Shown: piece by piece, positions 57,255 to 64,000 of the stretch | Position numbering within the stretch: the stretch's first letter is position 1 | How the letters are laid out: each line of letters starts with the position of its first letter | DNA from: an uncultured Hyphomonadaceae bacterium | Lineage (GTDB): Bacteria > Pseudomonadota > Alphaproteobacteria > Caulobacterales > Maricaulaceae | DNA length: 64,000 bases | Reading direction: 5' to 3' | NCBI GenBank assembly: GCA_913058335.1 | Contig: CAJXPX010000010.1 | Coordinates: 87,514 to 151,513, forward strand | Translations under genes and position numbers: made by a program | Notes under the pieces: model-generated | Database searches by the model: none | Seen by the model: only the letters and a program-made list of their open reading frames with translations | What the model was told of the DNA's origin: nothing

Positions 57255-59462
57255 ATGAAAAGACCACACGGTTTTAACTTGGCGTTACTGATTTTACTCC
57301 TTTTTGCCGTGGCGACTTTGCGGCAATTCAGTGTGTCTCCGCCAGATGTAAAAACCGATCATGCTTTTAACACAGCACAGGCTTTCACGCGTCTTGAGCG
57401 CTTACTTGGTGACGAGACCCCCCATCCCGTAGATTCAGATGCTAATGACGCTATGCGCCAAAGACTCGTTACCGAGATATTGGAGCTAGGGTTTGAGCCC
57501 ATTATCCGGGACGATTTTAATTGTAAGCCCTACCCAAAGTCTGCCAGTTGTGCCCGCGTTCAAAATGTTATGTTTTGGCTGAACGAGCCCGGGCCGGACG
57601 CCGTGATGATAGCGTCGCATTATGACTCTGTTCCGGCAGGACCCGGCGCAAGCGATGACGGAATCGGCGTGGCTGCTAGCCTAGAAATAGCCTCAGTCTT
57701 AAAACAAGATGAGCTTCCTAAACCTGTTCTAGTTTTAATGACGGATGGAGAAGAGACGGGTCTTATCGGCGCGCATTCTTTTGTCAAAACAGATCCCTTC
57801 GCCTCTCTCATTGGGTCTGTAGTGAGTATGGAAGCCCGGGGCATAAGAGGCCCGGTAGCAATGTTCCAGACGGGTACGCCCAATCAACGGGATATTCAGG
57901 CCCTGAAGACCGACATCCAGAAACCGCTAACGAGTTCACTGGCAGCGGCGGTTTACGACGTTATGCCCAATGATACCGATGTGACTGAGTTTTTGCTTCT
58001 GCAGCCAGACGTTGCCAATTATGCTGTCGGGGAAGGGGTCGCTTTTTACCATACGCCCGGAGACAATCTGGCGAATTTGGATAAGCGATCCTTGTTTCAC
58101 ATGGGCGCCAATGGATTATCCGCTGTAGAGGCTTTTCTTGATACGCCTAAAAATAATTCGGAAGGACAATGGCTCTACACGGACATTTTTGGCCTGTTCA
58201 TCCTTTCCATGCCTGTCTTTTGGGGAGTTGTATTTGTTGGGTTTGGCCTGTTGGGAGCGATAATTATCTTTGTGAAATCGGATCGGGACGGCGGGATGCG
58301 AGCGCTTCTCTTTCCGCCAACCGCGCTCTTACTAGGTGTCGGATTTGCTGTCGCTTTGACATTCCTAGTGGCGGTTATTCGGCCAGAAGCCAATTATGCT
58401 TCTGCACACACTTGGGCGTTAAGGGCGGCGCAGAGTGCAGCCGGTTTGCTGGGTGCCTTTTTGGCTTTGAAAATATGGGCCCGAAATATTTCGGGTCTCC
58501 GATTGGCGGCGGCTGGCTGGATCTGGTTTGCTTTATTCGGAGGCTTAATGAGTGTTTATTTACCGGGCGGTTTAATTCTGTTTGCGCCGTCTCTGGCGAT
58601 AATAGCTTTGGCAGGCCTAATGTCGCTTTTGGGGACGAGACTTGTATCAGCTCTGTTTTCCATTTTAGCAACTCTGGTCTTTATTATAATAATTTTACCG
58701 GCGTCTGCCTTTGCAGAAATCATGTTGTTTCCGGAGCAGTCCGCGCCTCTAACGATCTTATTCGTCTTTTGTTTTATTTTTCTGGCGCCGCTTTGCTTGT
58801 CGGACAGGTTAAAGCGTCAGCCTCTGGGCTGGGCTCCGGCTATTGGTTTGGCTATAGTGAGTTTAGGCTTTTTAGTCTGCGCGATATTCGTTCCAGCTTA
58901 CAGTCCGCAGGCCCCGCAACCAATTTCCATTACGCATATTGAGGATGAGGGTGACGGCTCGTCTCAATGGGTCTTCGGTAAACGTGACCCTCTCCCGAAG
59001 AGTATGCGCGAAGTCGGCGAATTTAAAACTTCGTCAGATAATTCCTCTGAAGTTTCGGCTCAAGCGCCTGATATGTCCGCGGACGAGATGGTCCTTAATG
59101 TTATTCGCGACAGCGTGGCGGCGGACGGGCGGCGCGTTACGGTCAGGTTAAAAGCCCCTGAGACGGACCGAGTATTTATCGGATTGGAAGGTTCGGCCAA
59201 CGCAAAATTTGTGTCCGTTAACGAGCTCCAGATAAAGGGTTCGAAGCAAAATGTGGTTTGTTCGGGACGGAGCTGTCAGACCCTAGAGGTGAGGGTGCAG
59301 CTTCCTATCGACGCCAAAGCCTCAACATTGCGCATCTCTACGTCCTATTTTGGTTTAGGGCCCGAGAGCCGCGCGCTGCAGGAGGCACGTCCGAATTGGG
59401 CGATGCCAATTCAGCTCGGCGATCGCCGCGTGAGAACCAAAAGTCTTCAACTGGGCCAATAA
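57255..59462 (+). CDS. Membrane-fused M28-family metallopeptidase
   Basis: A 735-residue protein from the ATG at 57255 (ATG 57222 also in frame). One N-terminal helix (LALLILLLFAVATL), then an M28 aminopeptidase domain: zinc ligands in IASHYDSVPAGPGASDDGIG and MTDGEETGLIGAHS. A block of about eight membrane helices follows (residues 310-580), then a C-terminal beta-rich domain (about 590-735). This layout recalls eukaryotic ERMP1/Pff1-type membrane M28 proteases. Substrate unknown. It stands alone after tlyA. Confidence 0.85.
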   Translation: MKRPHGFNLALLILLLFAVATLRQFSVSPPDVKTDHAFNTAQAFTRLERLLGDETPHPVDSDANDAMRQRLVTEILELGFEPIIRDDFNCKPYPKSASCARVQNVMFWLNEPGPDAVMIASHYDSVPAGPGASDDGIGVAASLEIASVLKQDELPKPVLVLMTDGEETGLIGAHSFVKTDPFASLIGSVVSMEARGIRGPVAMFQTGTPNQRDIQALKTDIQKPLTSSLAAAVYDVMPNDTDVTEFLLLQPDVANYAVGEGVAFYHTPGDNLANLDKRSLFHMGANGLSAVEAFLDTPKNNSEGQWLYTDIFGLFILSMPVFWGVVFVGFGLLGAIIIFVKSDRDGGMRALLFPPTALLLGVGFAVALTFLVAVIRPEANYASAHTWALRAAQSAAGLLGAFLALKIWARNISGLRLAAAGWIWFALFGGLMSVYLPGGLILFAPSLAIIALAGLMSLLGTRLVSALFSILATLVFIIIILPASAFAEIMLFPEQSAPLTILFVFCFIFLAPLCLSDRLKRQPLGWAPAIGLAIVSLGFLVCAIFVPAYSPQAPQPISITHIEDEGDGSSQWVFGKRDPLPKSMREVGEFKTSSDNSSEVSAQAPDMSADEMVLNVIRDSVAADGRRVTVRLKAPETDRVFIGLEGSANAKFVSVNELQIKGSKQNVVCSGRSCQTLEVRVQLPIDAKASTLRISTSYFGLGPESRALQEARPNWAMPIQLGDRRVRTKSLQLGQ

Positions 59463-59483
59463 AGCTAATTGACTTTTACACGC

Positions 59484-59510
59484 AAAATAAAACCCCGCCG
59501 GAGCGGGGTT
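59484..59510 (-). terminator. Terminator of glycine-zipper gene 1
   Basis: Perfect 8-bp stem AACCCCGC/GCGGGGTT with a 4-nt loop; on the minus strand it is followed by TTTTATTTT. The hairpin may also end the M28 transcript, but the plus-strand side has no T-run. Confidence 0.85.
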
Positions 59511-59520
59511 AGGTAAGATT

Positions 59521-60117
59521 TTAATGACGACCGCGACGTCCGTGGTGACCCCGACGGCCATGATGGCCACGATTGCGGTAGTGACCGCGGTGACGATAAT
59601 TATGTCCACGGGGGCGATAATAACGTCCGCGATTATAGTGATTTCCGCGACTATTTAAATTTATCGAGATCGCTGCGCCTGAACGTGGGTAATAGGAATT
59701 ATAATAAGGCTGGGAATAAGTTCTGGTATATGTGGTCCGATAGCCTGGATTATAATATCCGTTATTATAGGTCGTTCTGCCATAATATCCGGTATTTGAA
59801 TTGTAATACCCGCCATTATTGTAATAGCCATTATTGTAACGAACATTGCTCCGTCGACCATCGCTTGCAATCGCAGCGCCGGCAACTCCGCCGATGACTG
59901 CGCCTAAGACAGAACCCTCGGTTCTGGCGCCATTCCCGGCGACTTGGCTCCCTAGCACAGCTCCGGCGACAGCGCCAATTCCTGCGCCGACCAATTGGTC
60001 ATCTCCGTTGGAACCTTGATGATAGTGATTATAGCCATTATCATGGGCCGAGGCGGCTAATGGGGCCATTGCAACGGCCGCAACGGCGGCGATAGTGAAT
60101 CCAATTTTGAAACGCAT
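59521..60117 (-). CDS. Secreted glycine-zipper protein with Asn/Tyr and Arg/His-rich tail
   Basis: A 198-residue protein. Signal peptide (cut near ASAHDN), then a glycine-zipper segment (residues 42-85: LVGAGIGAVAGAVLGSQVAG and SVLGAVIGGVAGAAIAS), a central Tyr/Asn/Gly-rich stretch, and a C-terminus of Arg, Gly and His repeats. The zipper is typical of membrane-embedding small lipoproteins/OmpA-like partners (glycine zipper 2TM). The tail would be strongly basic and metal-binding-like. It has its own terminator and is the first of three similar genes in this region. Confidence 0.82.
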   Translation of the reverse strand: MRFKIGFTIAAVAAVAMAPLAASAHDNGYNHYHQGSNGDDQLVGAGIGAVAGAVLGSQVAGNGARTEGSVLGAVIGGVAGAAIASDGRRSNVRYNNGYYNNGGYYNSNTGYYGRTTYNNGYYNPGYRTTYTRTYSQPYYNSYYPRSGAAISINLNSRGNHYNRGRYYRPRGHNYRHRGHYRNRGHHGRRGHHGRRGRH

Positions 60118-60247
60118 GAGATACTCCTTTGATAGTCGTTTTCGACGAGCCTCTCCCTAATTAACCCGACATCAATTGCTTTTAACATACACAACCAAAG
60201 ATGAACGGTTGCGGAACGAAGCGTTAAACAAGATTACAATTCAGTCA

Positions 60248-60279
60248 TAAAAAAGGCCGCTCTCAACTAGAGAACGGCC
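60248..60279 (-). terminator. Terminator of glycine-zipper gene 2
   Basis: Stem arms 60255-60264 and 60270-60279 (10 bp with one G-A/T-type mismatch, 5-nt loop), followed on the minus strand by a run of six T. Confidence 0.9.
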
Positions 60280-60304
60280 AATCGCGCCCCGAAGTGAGAG
60301 TAAG

Positions 60305-61696
60305 TTAGTGGTGTTTTTTGCAACGCCCCGTCTCGTGATTATACCCGATCAACGCCCCGTTTCCGTCATAGCGTTTATGACTATCGGAATAGCAATAGAC
60401 TTGCGGCTGAGGAATAGGACGAATGATCGGCGTAGGTTCGACTATCACCTTCGGAGACGCCAGACAGGTTCCGTCGCCCTGATCTGATGTTCCGGCCGGG
60501 CAATGTTGAGGAATAACAATCGGCGCTTGTCCCAATACGGTTTTGGCAGGTTCAAGGCAGGTTCCATCGCCTTGATCGGTGGTTCCTGCAGGGCAATATT
60601 GCTCGATAACAATCGGCGCTTGGCCAAGAATTGTTTTTGCGGGTTCGAGACAGGTGCCGTTGCCTTGATCCGTTGTACCTGCCGGGCAGTGAGAGGGGAT
60701 GACAGTCGGAGCAGGTTCATAAACAGTTCGCGGCGGCGTCATGCATGTGCCGTCTGATTGTTCATATGTTCCTTGAGGACAGTCTGCGTCAACAATGACT
60801 CTCTCTTTGCGGATTATTTCGCGTTGAACGCGAATCTTTGGAGCCGGGGCACAAGGCGAGCCGCAAGAGGGCGCATATCGCGTGACCGGAATGACCGGCC
60901 CGGCGACATATTCACCGCGATGATATGTGCCCGGAGACGTCGCGAGGACGGGACCTGAATTCAGCCCTGTCAGCGGTCCGTAAAACGGGCCGAAGGCTGG
61001 CGTAGCCACACTATGTGACGAGGTCGGGATGCGTTGGAAGCGTGACGACCCGCCGCGATATGTTGTCGGTATGCTCACCTGCCTTGAATAAGATGTGCCG
61101 CGATAGTTTGTTGGAATTGTGACGCTTCCGCCTGTGTAAGCCGTCGGCGCATATGGCACAGGGACGTAGGCGCCCGTCGCCCCGTTATATCCGCCGCCAT
61201 AGCCATAGCCATTGCCAGCATAAGCCTGGCCATTATAGCGGGGGCGAGCTGTGCGGTTGGCGAGGCTATAGCCTGCAACGCCGCCTAAAACCGCGCCAAT
61301 AGCTGTGCCTTCCTGACGCTGGCCTGATCCGGCAAGATTGGAGCCGATAGCGCCTCCAATGCCCGCCCCGATGGCGGTGCCGGCTAGATTTCGGCCATTA
61401 AAACCCGGATTGAATTGTCCGGCATAAGGGTTTCCGGCATAAGTACTACGGCTATTGCCATAAGCGGCTCCGGCGAGCCCACCTGCTACGGCGCCAATGG
61501 CCGTATATTCGTCGCCCTGTCCGTTCGGGGCAATATTTGATCCGATAACCCCGCCAAGTCCCGCGCCGACGGCGCCGCCAAGAAGCGTGCTATTATCAAG
61601 GTTTCCGATGAGTTGAGCCTCGGCGGAGGGGGAGCATAAAGCCAAAGCCAGTAAAGTGGCTGTTCCCATTAAAAGCGTGTTTCGAATTTGTGTCAT
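60305..61696 (-). CDS. Secreted double glycine-zipper protein with four 31-aa Cys repeats
   Basis: A 463-residue protein. Signal peptide ends near SAEAQLIG. Two glycine-zipper blocks follow (residues 38-80 with GGAVGAGLGGVIGSN and 105-150 with GTAIGAGIGGAIGSN). A Tyr/Pro/Thr-rich middle follows. Then four tandem repeats of 31 residues begin with CPxGTxxQxxGTC: Cys codons at 60779-60781 and 60500-60502 mark the first and last, exactly 3x93 bp apart. Each repeat holds two Cys 12 apart. The C-terminus RYDGNGALIGYNHETGRC adds another. Such repeats suggest extracellular, disulfide-rich binding or adhesion; the function is unknown. Confidence 0.8.
   Translation of the reverse strand: MTQIRNTLLMGTATLLALALCSPSAEAQLIGNLDNSTLLGGAVGAGLGGVIGSNIAPNGQGDEYTAIGAVAGGLAGAAYGNSRSTYAGNPYAGQFNPGFNGRNLAGTAIGAGIGGAIGSNLAGSGQRQEGTAIGAVLGGVAGYSLANRTARPRYNGQAYAGNGYGYGGGYNGATGAYVPVPYAPTAYTGGSVTIPTNYRGTSYSRQVSIPTTYRGGSSRFQRIPTSSHSVATPAFGPFYGPLTGLNSGPVLATSPGTYHRGEYVAGPVIPVTRYAPSCGSPCAPAPKIRVQREIIRKERVIVDADCPQGTYEQSDGTCMTPPRTVYEPAPTVIPSHCPAGTTDQGNGTCLEPAKTILGQAPIVIEQYCPAGTTDQGDGTCLEPAKTVLGQAPIVIPQHCPAGTSDQGDGTCLASPKVIVEPTPIIRPIPQPQVYCYSDSHKRYDGNGALIGYNHETGRCKKHH
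60410..60781 (-). repeat. Four 93-bp tandem repeats coding the Cys modules
   Basis: Repeats of 93 bp in the same frame. Units 2 and 3 are almost identical at protein level (CPAGTTDQGxGTCLEPAKT), unit 1 and unit 4 are diverged, the last being degenerate after its second Cys. This implies recent duplication of the central unit. Confidence 0.85.
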
Positions 61697-61861
61697 CTTT
61701 CTAACTCCCTGAAAGCGGCCGTTTCGTATCTATCCGGGCTCTGCGTCTCATTTTGAAAGGGAGATGCAAATTTCGCGCCTATTCTGCGGAGAATAGCTAA
61801 GTCTGAGAGAGTAGACAAAACTAATCGCGTAACAGGCGAAAAGATTGTTAAATCATCATGC

Positions 61862-61890
61862 AAAAAGTCCCGGCGCAGTGCCGAGACTTT
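61862..61890 (-). terminator. Terminator of glycine-zipper gene 3
   Basis: Stem arms AGTCCCGGC/GCCGAGACT (61866-61874, 61880-61888), one mismatch, 5-nt loop, followed on the minus strand by a T-run. Confidence 0.85.
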
Positions 61891-61934
61891 CTCTTCTCTA
61901 ACCCCGCCCCTTCTACTGACAGGGAGAGTAAGCT

Positions 61935-62582
61935 TTAGTGATTGCTGTAACAGAGGTTACGTGAATTTCCGTGATAGTGACCGCGGCGATAATCATTGCG
62001 GTGACTATTGTAATTACCGTTTCGGCGGACATCTTTCAGCCGATCCAGTTCACGTCCCACCTCAGCTATACGGCGGTCAATCCAGCGGCTCCGGTCATAC
62101 CGATTGCGCCGTTTTAACTGGTCACGTTCCCGGCGAAGGGCTTCAATTTGCCGGTCAATATTCCCGTAATTATTATAGTTACGGTTATTGTGACGATAAT
62201 TCCGATTGCCGTGACCGCGATGCGCGACGTTTACAACAGCGGGTTGATAGCCATTATTGTTATACCCGTAATCGGCATTGCGATAATTGTTATTCCCTGT
62301 CTCGCGGCGACATTTTACGCTCTCATCACCCAGTCCGGCGCCAGCAGCGGCTCCGAGGGCGGCCCCGAGAAAAGCTCCTTCATTCCCATTGCCGCGGGCT
62401 GCAACTTCAGAGCCCACAACGCCGCCCAGCACAGCGCCGAGCACGCCCCCAATAATTTGGGCATCATCATTCTTTTTCTCGCAGCGATAATCATTTGCAG
62501 AGGCCGCTACGGGTAGGGCGGTAAAGGCAGTCGCGGCAAGGGCGACTGCAGTCAATGTTTTGGCTTTGTTAAATAAGGCCAT
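61935..62582 (-). CDS. Secreted glycine-zipper protein with coiled-coil Arg-rich tail
   Basis: A 215-residue protein. Signal peptide cut near ASANDY, then a glycine zipper (IIGGVLGAVLGGVVGSEVAA, FLGAALGAAAGAGLG), an Asn/Tyr/Gly-rich middle (NNNYRNADYGYNNNGY) and a charged helix IDRQIEALRRERDQLKRRN that could form a coiled coil, ending in His/Arg/Asn-rich sequence. Three Cys (YRCEKK, VKCRRE, NLCYSN). It shares the domain order of the two neighbouring glycine-zipper genes and seems to be part of a paralogous set. Confidence 0.82.
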   Translation of the reverse strand: MALFNKAKTLTAVALAATAFTALPVAASANDYRCEKKNDDAQIIGGVLGAVLGGVVGSEVAARGNGNEGAFLGAALGAAAGAGLGDESVKCRRETGNNNYRNADYGYNNNGYQPAVVNVAHRGHGNRNYRHNNRNYNNYGNIDRQIEALRRERDQLKRRNRYDRSRWIDRRIAEVGRELDRLKDVRRNGNYNSHRNDYRRGHYHGNSRNLCYSNH

Positions 62583-62732
62583 GTTCAGTCTCCTGTCTTC
62601 AGTTGCGGCGGGGCGGGAGTGCCTTTGCCGATGAATACAGGTATAGAGGGGACGCTCTGAACTCTCCCTGAGCCGGGAGTTCAGAAATGGTTCAGAAAGC
62701 TGATTATGTCTTATAATTTTCCTAAGTTATTG

Positions 62733-63827
62733 TTATATATGATTATTTAAGAAGTCCCCAGCCTTATCCAGAGCGTCCGAAGCCGCCTCTATATATGTGT
62801 CGAACATCTGAAAGACATGCGGAACGCGCGACCAGCTCTGTAAAATGACCGGAGATCCAGCCTCTCTAAGCTTATTGGCATAGCGAACCGAATCGTCGTG
62901 GAGCATCTCCGCCGTACTCATTTGCATTAAAGTCGGCGGCAGGCCGGAAAGATCATCATGGATGGGCGAAATATCGGGACTGGTGGGACGATAGCCGGAC
63001 ATTTTTTTGAGGCCGGATAGCAGGACAAGGCGCGGGAGTTTTAAAAAAGGCCCGATAAGCGGTTGCAGCATCAAATCTGTCTCGAAATTTTCTTTCAAGG
63101 ACGGGCTTGAAACCGTCGAATCGGTCGGCGCGGAGAGCACATACACCGCATCGGCCTGACGTCTTTTTGTCCGGCTTAACCAGTTGACCAGTGTTAAAGA
63201 GAGATTAGCCCCGGCACTGTCACCGCAAACGGCCACTGTTTTTGCGCGGGAAGGTCCGTCCGGGCCATTTTCCAATATCCAGCGGTAACTCGCCCGTGTG
63301 TCCTCAATAGAGGCGCGGCGTGGATGCTCCGGCATGAGCCGGTAATTCGGGGCAAATACCGCTGCCTTTGTGCGCTTGGCCAGATTTGTCGTTAAAGCGC
63401 GGTGACTGAGCGCGCTGCCCACGGTCCCCCCACCGCCATGCAAATATAATAGACGTCTGCCGGAGTCGTAGCCTTTGACCAAAACCCATTCGCCGCTCAC
63501 TCCTTTGCCGTTAAAATCAATTTTATCCGCGCGATACTCTACATCCGGATCTGTTCGCGCCCGTCCGCCCTCGTCAAACATGTCACGTTTTTTCTGAAGG
63601 CTTTCCCTACGCGGCCCTTTTATCTTGGCCGGTTCGATGAAATTCTCGGTCAGATAGGTATTGAGTCGGTCTAGGCCTTCGCTGTCCGCCGGCACGTCAA
63701 AATCCGCCGGACGGGGCCCGCCATAGCGCGATAAATCAGGCCCTTCGAGTGCTTTGAGGCGGCGGCGATAAACAAGACTTCCGGCCCCGACGGCTGCAAG
63801 ACTTCCGAAAAGAATAAATGGGAGCAT
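62733..63827 (-). CDS. Alpha/beta hydrolase, HSL-type esterase
   Basis: A 364-residue esterase/lipase with an N-terminal hydrophobic anchor (MLPFILFGSLAAVGAGSLVY). The oxyanion-hole motif is LLYLHGGGGTVGS and the nucleophile elbow is VCGDSAGANLS; the catalytic His lies near VPHVFQMFD and the acid residue in the intervening sequence. The hormone-sensitive-lipase class attacks short esters. Its position upstream of the glycine-zipper genes is probably coincidental. ATG start, with no close neighbour on its upstream side. Confidence 0.9.
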   Translation of the reverse strand: MLPFILFGSLAAVGAGSLVYRRRLKALEGPDLSRYGGPRPADFDVPADSEGLDRLNTYLTENFIEPAKIKGPRRESLQKKRDMFDEGGRARTDPDVEYRADKIDFNGKGVSGEWVLVKGYDSGRRLLYLHGGGGTVGSALSHRALTTNLAKRTKAAVFAPNYRLMPEHPRRASIEDTRASYRWILENGPDGPSRAKTVAVCGDSAGANLSLTLVNWLSRTKRRQADAVYVLSAPTDSTVSSPSLKENFETDLMLQPLIGPFLKLPRLVLLSGLKKMSGYRPTSPDISPIHDDLSGLPPTLMQMSTAEMLHDDSVRYANKLREAGSPVILQSWSRVPHVFQMFDTYIEAASDALDKAGDFLNNHI

Positions 63828-63911
63828 AATACCAAACTAATAGGGTGTGATCATTTTGTCAGGCTTTCTTTTTTGTTTTCTTATTAATCAATTTTGGAAA
63901 AATGGGCTGTC

Positions 63912-64000
63912 TGCGGGGTGTGGGTATCGAGCGTGGAAACGTGAATAAGGAGTGGTTTTTACGACCCCACTTCCGCTATTGCTAGAAGCGAAGCCCCGCA
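63912..64000. repeat. Perfect 7-bp inverted repeat flanking an 89-nt foldable segment at the window edge
   Basis: TGCGGGG (63912-63918) and CCCCGCA (63994-64000) pair perfectly, and inner pairs GTGGG/CCCAC and CGCT/AGCG could form additional arms. The stem may extend beyond the window. I find no tRNA T-loop or anticodon arm, SRP or 6S signature, so it stays unassigned. Confidence 0.4.

Noticed and set aside
61961..62516. Open frames opposite the glycine-zipper genes
   Set aside because: They arise from low-complexity Asn/Tyr/Gly codons on the other strand and have no independent signal.
63913..63999. Possible tRNA gene at the window end
   Set aside because: Acceptor-like stem exists but neither strand has a T-loop (GTTCRA), D-loop or sensible anticodon arm.

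Overview
The window reads as a chromosomal segment of an alphaproteobacterium from the Caulobacterales/Maricaulales branch (Hyphomonadaceae or Robiginitomaculaceae-like). I base this on a DivL-type kinase, a ChvI/ChvG-EIIA-HPr locus, AddAB instead of RecBCD, trpF-trpB-trpA gene style, a DUF2474 peptide beside cydAB, and moderate G+C. Species is not determinable by reading. Nearly all genes are housekeeping and densely packed, with many 1-8 bp stop/start overlaps. There are no rRNA genes, recognisable tRNAs, transposases, prophage or CRISPR arrays.

Layout. 1-10 kb: ccmF and the first codons of the next cytochrome c maturation gene, yggT, yqeY, then carA and carB separated by a minus-strand pair (M48 peptidase and SDR). 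10-17 kb: small proteins, then trpA with a coupled 90-aa protein, a three-gene secreted pilin/chaperone-like module, a secreted Cys protein with its own terminator, and trpB-trpF. trpA is thus cut off from trpFB. A DUF1328 peptide lies upstream of trpF. 17-25 kb: rpoN, a pentanucleotide repeat tract, a DUF1295 protein, chvI-chvG, EIIA-Man and HPr (no hprK between them), a TonB-like lipoprotein and glmM. 25-40 kb: divL (Tyr in place of the phospho-acceptor His), a convergent ferredoxin, tsaE-amgK-murU-addB-addA-trxA, an acidic unknown, a redoxin, and folC-accD on the other strand. 40-54 kb: cydA-cydB-DUF2474, pyrC, META lipoprotein, TIGR02301-like protein, Nudix, SRAP, BrkB/YihY, yaaA, an AT-rich membrane-protein gene, a D-2-hydroxyacid dehydrogenase, a TsaC-type protein, YceI, lepB, a histidine phosphatase and xseB. 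53.5-64 kb: ispA-dxs-tlyA, a membrane-fused M28 peptidase, three glycine-zipper secreted proteins each with its own terminator, and an HSL-type hydrolase.

Functional themes are pyrimidine and tryptophan synthesis, envelope stress and cell-cycle signalling (ChvGI, DivL), muropeptide recycling (AmgK, MurU) with GlmM, recombination repair (AddAB, SRAP), t6A tRNA modification (TsaE, TsaC), isoprenoid supply (XseB-IspA-Dxs) and respiration (Ccm, cytochrome bd). The least explained material is the pilin-like insert in the trp locus, the glycine-zipper trio with Cys repeats, the AT-rich membrane gene, and several inverted repeats without an assigned role.
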